Notes: generated from the sequence alone by a model not told the origin. A stretch of DNA of 59,650 nucleotides from Parvibaculum sp. (GCF_030694575.1 NZ_JAUYUS010000107.1:1-59650); one strand, 5' to 3'. Numbered from the stretch's first letter, positions 27,847-36,721 are shown. Translations and numbers: made by a program.

Positions 27847-28082
27847 GCGGGGTAAAGAGCAAACATCGGGCCATCGGAACGCCGCGGGTTTCCGTGAGAT
27901 TTGGTGCCCGTCCGAGGCATCGGGGGGTAAAATCTGCCGAGCCATCCCGCTGCCCGGAAGCAATCTTTGCTCTCGGCATCTTGAACGCCAGCGAGAGACT
28001 TCATGCGTTGGTCGGCGGCTCCGGCTATGGCACACTCCGCGCGCATTCCGGCAAGTACGCCTGATTATTCGGAAAACGGCAG

Positions 28083-29996
28083 ATGACGAAAGATTCTCCT
28101 CCCAAGGGAGCCGGCAAATCCTTTAACCCGGGCTTTCCGTTGCCGGGAACGGCCAAGCCGACTGTGGGACTGCCGCCTTCTGCGAGCGCCCGGCCTGTCA
28201 CGGGGATGCCGGGCGCCGGGGGTGGCTTTCGGCCAGGCGCGGCTCCAGTGAAGCCACAGCTCGGGCGTGAAGAGATCACCCGGGCCCTGCAACTCGGCGG
28301 CGGTCATCTGGCGGCGGGCCGCCTCGATCATGCGGGGGCTGCAGCGGGAGCGATCCTGAAGATCGAGCCGCAAAATCCCGACGCGCTTCACCTGCTCGGT
28401 CTCGTGGCGCTGGGCAAGGGCGATGCGGCCAGTGCCGAAAAGCTGATCGCGGCAGCGGCGGCGCTCATGCCGCGGCATGTCAATGTCTGGGTCAATCTCG
28501 GCAACGCGCAACGCGACCAGGGCAAGGCCGATGAGGCGCTCCTTTCCTACCGGCGCGCCGAAGCGATCAACCCCGCTTATCCGGACCTGTTTCTCAATCG
28601 CGGACGGCTCTATCAGGATATGGCGCAATATGCCGAAGCGATTGCGGATTTCGAGAAGCTGATTGAACTTCTGCCGGCCGAGGCGGGCCCTTACATGCGC
28701 GCGGCGTCGGCGGCGACGGATGCGGGACGTTTCCGCGATGCCCTTGTCTATTGCCACAAGGCTATCGAGCGGCTCGATCCTGTGCCGCTGCAGGTCAAGA
28801 CCGTGCTCGCGACGACCCATGAACGGCTCGGCGAACTCGATGAGGCCATTGCATGGGCGGAGAAGGCGCTTGCCGAAAATCCGGAAAGTGCGGGTGCGCT
28901 TCGCACATGGTCGAAAGCGCGCCGCCGTCAGCGCAAGAACGACGCGGCGCTTCTGGTTGAATTGCGGCAACGCCTTGAGGGTGTCGACACCGGCAGTCTG
29001 GGGCACGCCGATGCGCGCCTTCTCTATTCCGAACTGGCGCAGATCTGCGACGAGCAGGGCGATGTCGCGAGTGCCTTCGAGTATTTCACCCGAATGAACG
29101 ACCGCACCAGCCAATTACCGGCATTGAAAGGTGTCGATCGGCAAAAGTTCGGCAACGAAGTCGAGGAACTCCTCGGCGTCTTCACCGGGAAGTTCGTCAA
29201 GAGCTGGAACCCGCTGCCGGAAATCGAACGCGAGCCCGGCCATGCCGCGGCACCCGTCTTTCTTGTCGGCTTTCCGCGCTCCGGCACGACGTTAATGGAC
29301 CAGATATTCGATGCGCATCCGAACGTGCAAGTGTTCGAGGAGCAGCCCTTGCTGCGTACGGTAAGGAAATCGCTTCTCGATTATCCCAGATCGCTCGCCA
29401 GAATGGGCGAGGTGGAGCGCGAAGCGGCGCGCGGGATTTACTGGGGGGAGTTGCGAAAGGAAGGCGCCGATCTCGAAGGCATGACCGTCGTCAACAAGAT
29501 GCCTCTCGACATTGTTCATGTTGGTCTTGTTCATCGCATCTTTCCCGAAGCGCGCATCATCTTTGCCTTGCGCCACCCGGCCGACTGCGTGCTCTCCTGT
29601 TTCATGCAGGATTTCGTGCCCAATGGAGCGATGCTGAACTTCCTGACAATCGACGGTTCCGCGCGTTTCTATGACAGGGTCATGACGCTCTGGCAGAAAT
29701 ACCGGACCTTGTTGCCGCTCAACGTGCACGAAATACGGTATGAAAACCTCATCGCCAATCTTCGTGGCGAAGTCGAGCCGGCGCTGAATTTCCTCGGGCT
29801 TCCCTGGCACGATGCGGTAAACGATCCAGCCGCACACGCACTGGCTCGCGGAACCATACGGACGCCCTCCTACTCACAGGTGACGCAGCCGATCTATTCA
29901 AGCTCCGCGGAACGCTGGCGGCGCTATGAAATGCAGATGCAGCCAGTTCTTCCGATACTTGAACCGCATGTCGCGCGGTTCGGTTATTCGCTTTGA
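28083..29996 (+). CDS. TPR-repeat sulfotransferase fusion
   Basis: The 637-residue protein has a Pro/Gly-rich N-terminus (about 60 residues), a TPR array (about 65-300; e.g. VNVWVNLGNAQRDQGKADEA) and a C-terminal sulfotransferase domain with the PAPS loop FLVGFPRSGTT near residue 395 and the second contact IIFALRHPADCVLS. Such fusions act on protein or glycan acceptors selected by the TPR part; the acceptor here is unknown. The response-regulator gene starts seven bases after its stop, so the two are likely cotranscribed. Confidence 0.9.
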   Translation: MTKDSPPKGAGKSFNPGFPLPGTAKPTVGLPPSASARPVTGMPGAGGGFRPGAAPVKPQLGREEITRALQLGGGHLAAGRLDHAGAAAGAILKIEPQNPDALHLLGLVALGKGDAASAEKLIAAAAALMPRHVNVWVNLGNAQRDQGKADEALLSYRRAEAINPAYPDLFLNRGRLYQDMAQYAEAIADFEKLIELLPAEAGPYMRAASAATDAGRFRDALVYCHKAIERLDPVPLQVKTVLATTHERLGELDEAIAWAEKALAENPESAGALRTWSKARRRQRKNDAALLVELRQRLEGVDTGSLGHADARLLYSELAQICDEQGDVASAFEYFTRMNDRTSQLPALKGVDRQKFGNEVEELLGVFTGKFVKSWNPLPEIEREPGHAAAPVFLVGFPRSGTTLMDQIFDAHPNVQVFEEQPLLRTVRKSLLDYPRSLARMGEVEREAARGIYWGELRKEGADLEGMTVVNKMPLDIVHVGLVHRIFPEARIIFALRHPADCVLSCFMQDFVPNGAMLNFLTIDGSARFYDRVMTLWQKYRTLLPLNVHEIRYENLIANLRGEVEPALNFLGLPWHDAVNDPAAHALARGTIRTPSYSQVTQPIYSSSAERWRRYEMQMQPVLPILEPHVARFGYSL

Positions 29997-30003
29997 TGGT
30001 TAT

Positions 30004-30690
30004 ATGAGCGCGATAAAGAAAATCCTCCTTGTCGACGATGACGATGTGCTGCGCGATTCTCTTGTCGAACAGCTGCAGCTTTACGAAGAGTTTTCCTGCA
30101 TTGCCGTTGCGACTGCCGGAGCGGGTCTCGAGCATGCGCGCGGGGCCCATGTCGATCTCGTGCTGCTCGATGTCGGGTTGCCGGATATGGACGGGCGCGA
30201 GGCGTGCCGCCTGATGCGGAAAGCGGGCGTAAAGGTGCCGATCATCATGCTGACGGGCGCCGATACGGACTCGGATGCAATACTGGGTCTCGATGCCGGC
30301 GCCAACGACTACGTCACGAAGCCTTTCCGGTTCGGCGTCCTGCTCGCGCGCATCCGCGCGCATCTGAGAAGTCATGAGCAGAGCGAGGACGCCGTTTTCA
30401 AGATCGGGCCCTATTCGTTCCGTCCGAGCGCCAAGGTTCTTGTGGACGCTCAGGACAAGAAGGTCAGGCTTACCGAAAAGGAAACTTCGATCCTGAAATA
30501 TCTCTACCGCGCGGGGACGAAGGTCGTGGGACGCGATGTGCTTCTGGCCGAAGTGTGGGGATACAATTCAGGCGTCACGACGCATACGCTCGAGACGCAT
30601 ATCTATCGGCTTCGACAGAAAATAGAAAAAGATCCGTCAAACGCAGAAATCCTGGTCACTGAAGCGGGCGGATACCGGCTCGTGCCATAG
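30004..30690 (+). CDS. OmpR-family response regulator
   Basis: The 228-residue protein has a receiver domain with the acidic pocket DDDD at residues 11-14, phospho-acceptor D56 in LLDVGLPD and the K in VTKPF, then a winged-helix DNA-binding domain (LTEKETSILKYLYRAG, then ETHIYRLRQKIE). No histidine kinase is encoded nearby, so it is an orphan regulator as far as this window shows. The start ATG 30004 follows the TPR-sulfotransferase stop by seven bases. Targets are unknown. Confidence 0.93.
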   Translation: MSAIKKILLVDDDDVLRDSLVEQLQLYEEFSCIAVATAGAGLEHARGAHVDLVLLDVGLPDMDGREACRLMRKAGVKVPIIMLTGADTDSDAILGLDAGANDYVTKPFRFGVLLARIRAHLRSHEQSEDAVFKIGPYSFRPSAKVLVDAQDKKVRLTEKETSILKYLYRAGTKVVGRDVLLAEVWGYNSGVTTHTLETHIYRLRQKIEKDPSNAEILVTEAGGYRLVP

Positions 30691-30708
30691 GCCGGCATAG
30701 GCGGGCGG

Positions 30709-30873
30709 TCAGGCCTTTGCCGTCAGCGAGAGCGCGACTACGGCACCGAGCGCCAGAGGTGTACCGATCAGCGCCGCGACCAGCAGAGCGCTTGCTCCCC
30801 AGAAGTAGCATGCAATGGCAACAAGCATGATGATGTTGATCGGAATAAGTACGAAGCCGTCGATCCTGTCCAC
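30709..30873 (-). CDS. Small two-helix membrane protein
   Basis: A 54-residue frame starting at GTG 30873 with CAGGAG eight bases upstream. It contains two hydrophobic helices (LIPINIIMLVAIACYFWG and LLVAALIGTPLALGAVVAL) joined by a short turn. Codon use fits the genome. The function is unknown. It is convergent with the response-regulator gene. Confidence 0.65.
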   Translation of the reverse strand: MDRIDGFVLIPINIIMLVAIACYFWGASALLVAALIGTPLALGAVVALSLTAKA

Positions 30874-30962
30874 GGAAAACTCCTGAAGGCGGTGTGCAGA
30901 GAAAGCGATGTGCCGCGCCGGGAGCGTGAAGCCAATTGGACGATTCGCCGCAGGCATCCGAT

Positions 30963-31427
30963 TCAGGCGTTGTCGACGCCCGCAGCGGTGATCCGGTAGC
31001 TTTCCACGAATTCCGCCGGCATGCGCGTTGCCCGTCCGGTCTCGATATTGATGCAGACGAAGTCCGTCAAACCGCGCAGCAATGTTTCGCCCGTTTCGCC
31101 ATTCACCATCTGAAAGCGCCGCCGCAGTCTCAGTTTTCCATCGTTTGCCGTAATCCATGTGCCGATCAGCACGCGTTGCCCTTCGTGGCTTGCCGCCAGA
31201 TATTCAAGTTCGTGCCGGCGCACGACCATGCCGCGATTGAGCCTGGCATAGCTTGCGAAGTCGAGACCGAGCACTTTCGAATGCTCCCATGCCGTCTTCG
31301 CCATCCAGGTGAGGTAAACGACATTGTTCGTATGCTGAAAGTCGTCGATGTGCTGGGGCTCGACCCTGGTTTCGTGAATGAACGGGTTCGGCCAGTCCCA
31401 GGCAATGACGGGTAACGGGGAAAGCAT
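30963..31427 (-). CDS. Hotdog-fold acyl-CoA thioesterase (YbgC-like)
   Basis: The 154-residue protein begins MLSPLPVIAWDW and shows the 4-hydroxybenzoyl-CoA thioesterase pattern: RVEPQHIDDFQHTNNVVYLTWM near the start, then RRHELEYLAAS. It hydrolyses acyl-CoA thioesters of unknown chain. The start ATG 31427 is preceded by a GGAG site; an upstream ATG adds seven residues. It is divergent from the cyclic-nucleotide-binding gene, about 120 bases apart. Confidence 0.85.
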   Translation of the reverse strand: MLSPLPVIAWDWPNPFIHETRVEPQHIDDFQHTNNVVYLTWMAKTAWEHSKVLGLDFASYARLNRGMVVRRHELEYLAASHEGQRVLIGTWITANDGKLRLRRRFQMVNGETGETLLRGLTDFVCINIETGRATRMPAEFVESYRITAAGVDNA

Positions 31428-31546
31428 ATGGCGGCTCCGCTGTGGCATGCGCCGGGTTGGGTTCCGTTGTTCTTAGCGCCGGCCGGGGCCGGGTGCAAAC
31501 GCTGCCGGTCGGAGACAGGCGAGCTTGCCTCCGCTATTCTCGACCC

Positions 31547-32038
31547 ATGAGCCTTGAGCCCGCCGTCGCCCTTCTGCAACGTCTCGACCTCTTCGCGGGG
31601 TTGGACCCTGTGCGGCTGGAGGTCGTCGCCTTCACCTGTGAGCGCCGCGAATTTCCGGCGGGCGCCACGCTTTTCTCCGCGGGAGAGGAGGCCGACTGTG
31701 CCCACCTCATCATCGAGGGGGAGGCCGTTATGCTGGTCGACGATGCGGTGGAGGGGAGGAATGCGCTGCGCCTTGACCGGGGCGACCTGATCGGCGAAAC
31801 AGCCCTCTTCGGGCCGGAACGGCGGCGAACAACCGTTCGCGCCGTGACGTCTCTTTGCACGTTGCGTATCGGTCGCGATATGTTCCAGCGTCTTCTCGGC
31901 GAGTTTCCGGAGATGGCCGGATCGGTCGCGGCCCGGGTTGCGGACAGGCTCGACTCTGTTGGCGAGGATTTGCGGAAACTGGCGGCGCGATTTGCCGTGG
32001 CGGGTTCAGGGATAAAGGGCAGGGGACAGGATGAGTGA
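31547..32038 (+). CDS. Cyclic-nucleotide-binding domain protein
   Basis: The 163-residue single-domain protein folds as a cNMP-binding beta roll: LLQRLDLFAGLDPVRLEVVA, FPAGATLFSAGEEAD, then the phosphate cassette region GDLIGETALFGPERRRTTVRA and a C-terminal helix. There is no DNA-binding HTH, unlike CRP. It probably regulates a partner protein. Its end overlaps the PaaI-type thioesterase gene by eight bases, so the two are cotranslated. Confidence 0.85.
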   Translation: MSLEPAVALLQRLDLFAGLDPVRLEVVAFTCERREFPAGATLFSAGEEADCAHLIIEGEAVMLVDDAVEGRNALRLDRGDLIGETALFGPERRRTTVRAVTSLCTLRIGRDMFQRLLGEFPEMAGSVAARVADRLDSVGEDLRKLAARFAVAGSGIKGRGQDE

Positions 32039-32513
32039 GCGGCAGGCGGAACCGAAGAGCGATTGGCCGCCGAATATCCAGGCGGTGTTCAAGCGCATGG
32101 CGCCGGCGAGCCGCTATCTGGGTCTGGAAATCATCGAGGCCGATAGAGAAAAACGTTACGTCAAGGTCGCGTTCAATGCGAGTGCCGACCTCTGTAACAT
32201 GTGGGGCGGTATTCAGGGCGGCATGGTGGCCGCCATGCTGGACGATGTCATGAGCCTCGCGGTCGGTCTCGATCTCGAATGGGGTCAGATTTCGCCGACG
32301 CTCGAACTCAAGGTCTCCATGCTCAATCCGGCTCGCCCCGGCCGCATCATCGGCACAGGGCAGGTCATAAAGAGAGGCAAGTCGGTCGGCTTCATCGAGG
32401 GAGAGCTCACCGACGAGGCGAGCGGCAAGCTCATCGCGACGGGAAGCTCCACAGCGACCTTCGTGACGCTGAAGAAGAAGCCGGTTCCGCAGGACGGGTC
32501 CGTTCAGGCGTAG
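32031..32513 (+). CDS. PaaI-family hotdog thioesterase
   Basis: The 160-residue protein shows the PaaI-like hotdog core NMWGGIQGGMVAAMLDDVM and ISPTLELKVSMLNPA. It likely hydrolyses an acyl-CoA. It is coupled to the upstream cNMP-binding gene by an eight-base overlap and is convergent with the TetR gene, overlapping it by ten bases. Confidence 0.87.
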   Translation: MSERQAEPKSDWPPNIQAVFKRMAPASRYLGLEIIEADREKRYVKVAFNASADLCNMWGGIQGGMVAAMLDDVMSLAVGLDLEWGQISPTLELKVSMLNPARPGRIIGTGQVIKRGKSVGFIEGELTDEASGKLIATGSSTATFVTLKKKPVPQDGSVQA

Positions 32514-33145
32514 GCATTCTTCTCGAAATAGGCGCGCGCCTTCGGAGCCAGATGGGTTTCGAAAAGCGCGAAGTGGTGGCGGATGCCGGCATTGAGCGCA
32601 GCCTTGTCGAGCTTCACGACCCGGCGCGTCTCGCGGAGGAAGCTGGGCCAATAGCGGATCACCATCCAGGTATTGTCCGCGAGCGGCGCGAGTTCGTCGT
32701 CCGGCATGTCGAGGTGGCCGGCTTCGATCATGTGCCGGAAGAAACGGATCAGCATGCTCGTCGTCATTTCATAGATGCGGTGGACCCGGTCTTCCAGCTC
32801 TGGCGATGTGCGGCCATATTCGGCCTGGTCGCGATAAAGATACTGGTAGGTCCAGACTTCCTCGAAGACCATGCGATTGAATTGCGCGTAGCTGTCCAGC
32901 ACCGTTGGAGGCGTCGATTGGATGGCGAGCCGCCTGTCGATCAGGATGAAGAGTGCGAGCTGGTGCGCCCGAACAAGGTCGCGCTTGGTGCGGAAGTGGT
33001 ACCAGAGATTGCCTTCCGAGATCCCCACTTCTTCGGAGATACGGGCGGTGGTCACGGCGTCATAGCCGTGCTCGTTGAAGAGCTTCAGGCTCGCCGTGAG
33101 AATCCTGTCTTTCGTCTTCGGTGCTGCGGTCTTCGGTGCTGCCAT
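32504..33145 (-). CDS. TetR/AcrR-family regulator
   Basis: The 213-residue protein has an N-terminal HTH (about 13-60; KDRILTASLKLFNEHGYDAV with recognition part ISEGNLWYHFRTKRDLV) and a helical effector domain with an aromatic-rich patch WTYQYLYRDQAEYG. The latter resembles alphaproteobacterial TetR proteins that sense fatty-acid-like molecules. Repeated TAGGGT half-sites upstream (33232-33269) are the likely operator. Target genes beyond itself are unknown. Confidence 0.87.
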   Translation of the reverse strand: MAAPKTAAPKTKDRILTASLKLFNEHGYDAVTTARISEEVGISEGNLWYHFRTKRDLVRAHQLALFILIDRRLAIQSTPPTVLDSYAQFNRMVFEEVWTYQYLYRDQAEYGRTSPELEDRVHRIYEMTTSMLIRFFRHMIEAGHLDMPDDELAPLADNTWMVIRYWPSFLRETRRVVKLDKAALNAGIRHHFALFETHLAPKARAYFEKNAYA

Positions 33146-33231
33146 GAGGATTTTTGTTCTTGCCTTGGTCCTTGCCGTAGCGGCAGAGCGGTTAAGACGC
33201 TTTTGTAGCGGAACCTGCCCCCTTGTGCGAA

Positions 33232-33269
33232 TAGGGTCAATACCCTAATATGGGGCATCTACCCTAATA
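33232..33269. promoter_or_regulatory. TAGGGT repeat operator upstream of TetR gene
   Basis: TAGGGT (33232-33237) is inverted against TACCCTAATA (33241-33250), which is repeated exactly at 33260-33269, a 19-base step or about two helical turns. It lies about 90-125 bases upstream of the TetR start. An operator for that regulator is inferred. The rest of the 33146-33374 gap shows no gene. Confidence 0.45.
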
Positions 33270-33374
33270 AGACGGTCGCCGTGTTCCCCCGAATCCGGAC
33301 GGCTGCGTATATCGGTAGGAACCCCAGGAGCGGGCGGCGGCGAGGTGCTTCACCCCCGAAGGCTGGCCCCCCAG

Positions 33375-34181
33375 CTAAAGCCTCAGCGTCGCGATTACCG
33401 GCGCATGGTCCGACGCCCGCTCCCACCCCCGAACATCCTTGCGTACATGCATGGACACAGGCGTGTCGGCGAGTGCCGGCGTCACCCAGATGTGATCGAG
33501 CCGCCGGCCGCGATCGGCGGCGAGCCAATCTTTCGCGCGGTAACTCCACCAGGAATAGAGTTTCTCGGTATCCGGTACGAAGCGGCGCATCACGTCGACC
33601 CAGTCGTGAGAGGCGATCAGCTCGTTCATGAGTTCGACTTCTACCGGCGTGTGGCTGACGACTTTCAGGAGCTGCTTGTGGGACCAGACATCGTGTTCGA
33701 GCGGAGCGATATTGAGATCACCCACAAGCACCATGCGGTTCTGGGATTTCGTGCGGTGTTTGTCGTATAGCTGCGTCATCTCGCGTACGAAGGCGAGTTT
33801 GTGTGCGAATTTCTCGTTGATTTCCGGGTCGGGCTCGTCGCCGCCGGCCGGGACATAAAAATTGTGGACGCGCATGCCCCCCGGCATATCGAGATCGGTG
33901 GCGAGATGGCGGCAATCGCCCTTCTCGCAGAAATTCATGCTGTCGATCTTCTTGAAAGGAATGCGGCTGAGCGTGGCGACGCCGTGATAGCCCTTCTGGC
34001 CATGCACCGCGATGTGCTCGTAGCCCGCAGCCTTCAGGGCCTTCAGGGGAAAGGCGTCGTTGATGCACTTGATTTCCTGAAGGCAAAGAACGTCGGGGCT
34101 CTCTTCCGCGATCAGGCGTTCCACAAGGTTGATCCGCAGGCGGACGGAATTTATGTTCCAGGTAGCAATCTTGAGGTCCAA
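33375..34181 (-). CDS. xthA: Exodeoxyribonuclease III
   Basis: The 268-residue protein carries the AP-endonuclease motifs: KIATWNINSVRLR at the start, LCLQEIK (catalytic Glu), GDLNIAP (Asp/Asn pair), RRLDHIW and SDHAPV (Asp/His). It cuts abasic sites and has 3'-5' exonuclease activity. No ATG precedes the conserved KIATWN; I chose TTG 34181. The gene follows the unknown 207-residue protein on the same strand with a 52-base gap. Confidence 0.92.
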   Translation of the reverse strand: MDLKIATWNINSVRLRINLVERLIAEESPDVLCLQEIKCINDAFPLKALKAAGYEHIAVHGQKGYHGVATLSRIPFKKIDSMNFCEKGDCRHLATDLDMPGGMRVHNFYVPAGGDEPDPEINEKFAHKLAFVREMTQLYDKHRTKSQNRMVLVGDLNIAPLEHDVWSHKQLLKVVSHTPVEVELMNELIASHDWVDVMRRFVPDTEKLYSWWSYRAKDWLAADRGRRLDHIWVTPALADTPVSMHVRKDVRGWERASDHAPVIATLRL

Positions 34182-34233
34182 GTTTCTGTCCGTTTCTTGT
34201 TCGACTGACGGGAATGGGGATCGGAATGGAAAG

Positions 34234-34857
34234 TCAGAATATATTGAGGGTGAGGCCCGCGATGCCGATGGGCCAGCGGCCGCGCGTGAAGAGCGCGAAC
34301 TTGCGGCGCAACGGATGGTCGTCGTCCGCATCCACGATGAGCGTCAGCGCGGCGCCATGCGCAGCCTGCAACGCGGCGCCGGCAGCGGCATTCAGCAGCT
34401 CTTCGTCGTCGACCTCCCAGAAGTCGGCAGCGTTCCGCACGGCAATGCCGATCTGCTCGCCCAGCAGCGCCGACACATGAGTCATGGCGATGTTGAGCGC
34501 GTCCTCGCTCAATATTTCCAGCGCGTCGCTCGCAAGGCTGGCGCGCAGCCCCTCTTCCGCTTCCCAGTGAGCCGGATCGATGTCGAGCGACAGGGCGGCG
34601 TCGGCGGCTTCAGTCCAGTCGCGCAGCCGCGCGGGCTCCGCGTCGGGAAAGCCGAGTCCGTCCAGATAAGACCGCGCGAGCGCCCGGACCTCGCGGTCGA
34701 GGGGGCGGCCGAGCTTCGCGAACCAGGGCATGTTGGCCGCTTCCTCGGCAAAGCTCCGCAACCCGGCAAGGATCGGGATCTCGGCTTCCAGCGCCGTCAA
34801 CTCCGCGTCGGAGATTTCGAGGTGCTGACCGTTGGCTTCGTCGAAATTGCGGGGCAT
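34234..34857 (-). CDS. Hypothetical helical protein
   Basis: The 207-residue acidic, Ala-rich protein begins MPRNFDEANGQHLEISDAEL. It has no signal peptide, membrane segment or motif that I recognise. Secondary structure looks mostly helical, with a segment HVSALLGEQIGIAVRNAADFW near residue 125 and a basic C-terminus. Codon use is typical of the genome, so it is real. It lies upstream of xthA, possibly cotranscribed, and downstream of the candidate sRNA. Confidence 0.65.
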   Translation of the reverse strand: MPRNFDEANGQHLEISDAELTALEAEIPILAGLRSFAEEAANMPWFAKLGRPLDREVRALARSYLDGLGFPDAEPARLRDWTEAADAALSLDIDPAHWEAEEGLRASLASDALEILSEDALNIAMTHVSALLGEQIGIAVRNAADFWEVDDEELLNAAAGAALQAAHGAALTLIVDADDDHPLRRKFALFTRGRWPIGIAGLTLNIF

Positions 34858-34957
34858 GGAATTGAATGGTCACCGGGCGATTCGTGGACTGCCGAGCTTA
34901 GTCGTTTGGCTCGCCGGCGCAAAAGCTCGAGACATTTTTGTCTGCGTCAGGGAGCAC

Positions 34958-34996
34958 AAAAAAGTTGCGCCCCGCCGGGGGGAGGCGAGGCGCAAC
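34958..34996 (-). terminator. Intrinsic terminator of candidate sRNA
   Basis: Read on the minus strand, GTTGCGCCTCGCC pairs with GGCGGGGCGCAAC (13 bp with one G-U) around a seven-base loop and is followed by TTTTTT. On the plus strand no T run follows, so it acts on the minus strand. Confidence 0.88.
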
Positions 34997-35112
34997 CGCG
35001 CGACTAGCGCGTGGCACCGGGAGGGGAAAAACCGGCGCCGGAAGGGGGCTCGAACACCGCACGGGCAAGCGGGGGGCAGGTCACCCGGGCAGCTTCACGT
35101 CCGGCCCTCATA
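34958..35112 (-). ncRNA. Candidate small RNA, about 155 nt
   Basis: A TTGAAG-N17-TATCTA promoter (35119-35147) and a strong intrinsic terminator (34958-34996) frame this GC-rich, ORF-poor segment in the 442-bp gap 34858-35299. Inside are further self-complementary pieces (CCGGCGCCGG; CGCG…CGCGCG). It lacks the SRP-RNA GGAAGGAAGCAGC core. I could not assign it to an Rfam family; 6S RNA is comparable in length, but I see no convincing 6S bubble. The 5' end is estimated from the -10 box. Confidence 0.6.
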
Positions 35113-35118
35113 ACCAAG

Positions 35119-35147
35119 TAGATAGGTTTGATATTGCAGACCTTCAA
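35119..35147 (-). promoter_or_regulatory. Sigma-70-like promoter of candidate sRNA
   Basis: The minus strand carries TTGAAG (35147-35142), a 17-base spacer, and TATCTA (35124-35119). Spacing is ideal, and the next downstream gene start is more than 250 bases away. Initiation is expected near 35112. Confidence 0.6.
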
Positions 35148-35299
35148 TATGGTTTGTTTACGTAGCCTAACTGTGGATTAACAGCGCCTTGGAAGGGTAA
35201 ACAGACAATGCAATCAAGCATTTGCCGCCCGATCCTTGAGCGCCCCCTGATCCGGGACCTGGCTGCGTCAAACCGCCACACGACGTCCCGGGCCGCTCT

Positions 35300-36682
35300 T
35301 CAAATGACCCCGAGGTCTTTCGCGGTGAGGTCGATGCATCGGCGGGCAAGGCTGAAAAGCTCGTCCATTTCAGCCTCGGTGATGGTCAAGGGCGGGCTCA
35401 GCACCATCGTGTCGCCGATGGCTCGCATCACGAGACCGTTGGAAAAGCAGTGATTGCGGCAATGCGTGCCAACATCTCTTGCACTGTCGAATTTCGCGCG
35501 GGACTTCTTGTCCTTCACAAGTTCGATCGCGCCGAGCAGCCCGACGCCGCGCGTTTCGCCCACCAGAGGATGCTCGCCAAGTTCGGCGAGCTTCTTCTGG
35601 AAGTACCCGCCGGTCGTGCCGCCGGCCTTTTCGACCAGCTTTTCCTTCTGGATGATTTCCAGGTTTGCGAGTGCGACCGCACAGGCGACCGGATGTCCGG
35701 AATAGGTGAAACCATGCGACCATTCCTGGTCGGAATTGAAAATCACATCGCCGACGCGCTTGCCCAGTCCGACTGCCGCAAGCGGCTGATAACCGGACGA
35801 GAGGCCCTTCGCCATGTTGATCATGTCGGGCTCGATGCCGAATGTGTCGGAACCGAACCACCGGCCGGTGCGGCCGAAGCCGCAGATCACTTCGTCGATA
35901 TGGAGCAACACGTCGTACTTGCGACAGATGCGCTGGATTTCTTCCCAGTAGCCTTTTGGCGGGATGATGAGGCCACCCGCGCCCTGCACGGGCTCTGCCA
36001 CGAAAGCTGCGACATTGCCGGCGCCGAGCTCGAGGATTTTCTCCTCAAGGCTCCGCGCGGTCTTCAATCCGTATTCTTCCGGTGACATGTCGCCACCCTC
36101 GGCAAACCAGTCGGGGCATTCGACATGAACGAAACCCGGCAGCGGAAGGTCCGCCTGCGGATGAAGATGCGTAAGGCCGGAGAGCGATGCCGCCGCCAGC
36201 GTTACGCCGTGATAGGATTTCTTGCGGGCGATGATGGTCTTCTTTTCCGGCTTCCCCATCAGGTTCCAGTAGTAGCGGATGATCTTCACCGCGCTGTCGT
36301 TTCCTTCGGAGCCTGAATTCGCAAAGAAAAACCGGTCGATGCCTTCGGGACAAACTTCCGCAAGCTTGTCGGAGAGTTCCGCCGCATATGGGTTCGTCGT
36401 CTGGAAGAAGTTGTTGTAGTAGGACAGTTCCTTCAGGGCCTTGTAGCCGGCCTGCGCGAGCTCTTCGCGGCCATAACCGACCTGCACGCACCAGAGGCCT
36501 GCCATGCCGTCCAGCATGCGTTTGCCTTCGCTATCGTAGAGATAGATGCCCTTGGCATGCGTGATGACGCGCGCGCCTTTTGCGGCGAGGTCCTTGTGCG
36601 TCGTGAAAGGATGGAGATGATGGGCGGCATCCATCTCCTGCCAGCGTTTGGTCTGATTTGAAAGTGCGGCGGTCTGCGACAT
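35300..36682 (-). CDS. Class III aminotransferase, putrescine-pyruvate (SpuC) type
   Basis: The 460-residue PLP enzyme shows MDAAHHLHPFTTH at the start, NSGSEGNDSAVK (phosphate loop), HIDEVICGFGRTG (Asp pairing with the PLP ring) and NMAKGLSSGYQPLAAV with the Schiff-base Lys. The family includes SpuC/YgjG putrescine and omega-amino-acid transaminases. Encoded in a run with PuuA- and PuuD-like genes, it is a good candidate for the transamination step of putrescine or GABA catabolism. A short upstream reading frame and hairpin may regulate it. Confidence 0.88.
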   Translation of the reverse strand: MSQTAALSNQTKRWQEMDAAHHLHPFTTHKDLAAKGARVITHAKGIYLYDSEGKRMLDGMAGLWCVQVGYGREELAQAGYKALKELSYYNNFFQTTNPYAAELSDKLAEVCPEGIDRFFFANSGSEGNDSAVKIIRYYWNLMGKPEKKTIIARKKSYHGVTLAAASLSGLTHLHPQADLPLPGFVHVECPDWFAEGGDMSPEEYGLKTARSLEEKILELGAGNVAAFVAEPVQGAGGLIIPPKGYWEEIQRICRKYDVLLHIDEVICGFGRTGRWFGSDTFGIEPDMINMAKGLSSGYQPLAAVGLGKRVGDVIFNSDQEWSHGFTYSGHPVACAVALANLEIIQKEKLVEKAGGTTGGYFQKKLAELGEHPLVGETRGVGLLGAIELVKDKKSRAKFDSARDVGTHCRNHCFSNGLVMRAIGDTMVLSPPLTITEAEMDELFSLARRCIDLTAKDLGVI

Positions 36683-36721
36683 CTCGTCTGCTCCGGTTCC
36701 GGTTGAAATTTTCGGAAGGGT

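Noticed and set aside
34958-35112. SRP (4.5S) RNA gene
   Set aside because: The segment lacks the conserved GGAAGGAAGCAGC core of domain IV.
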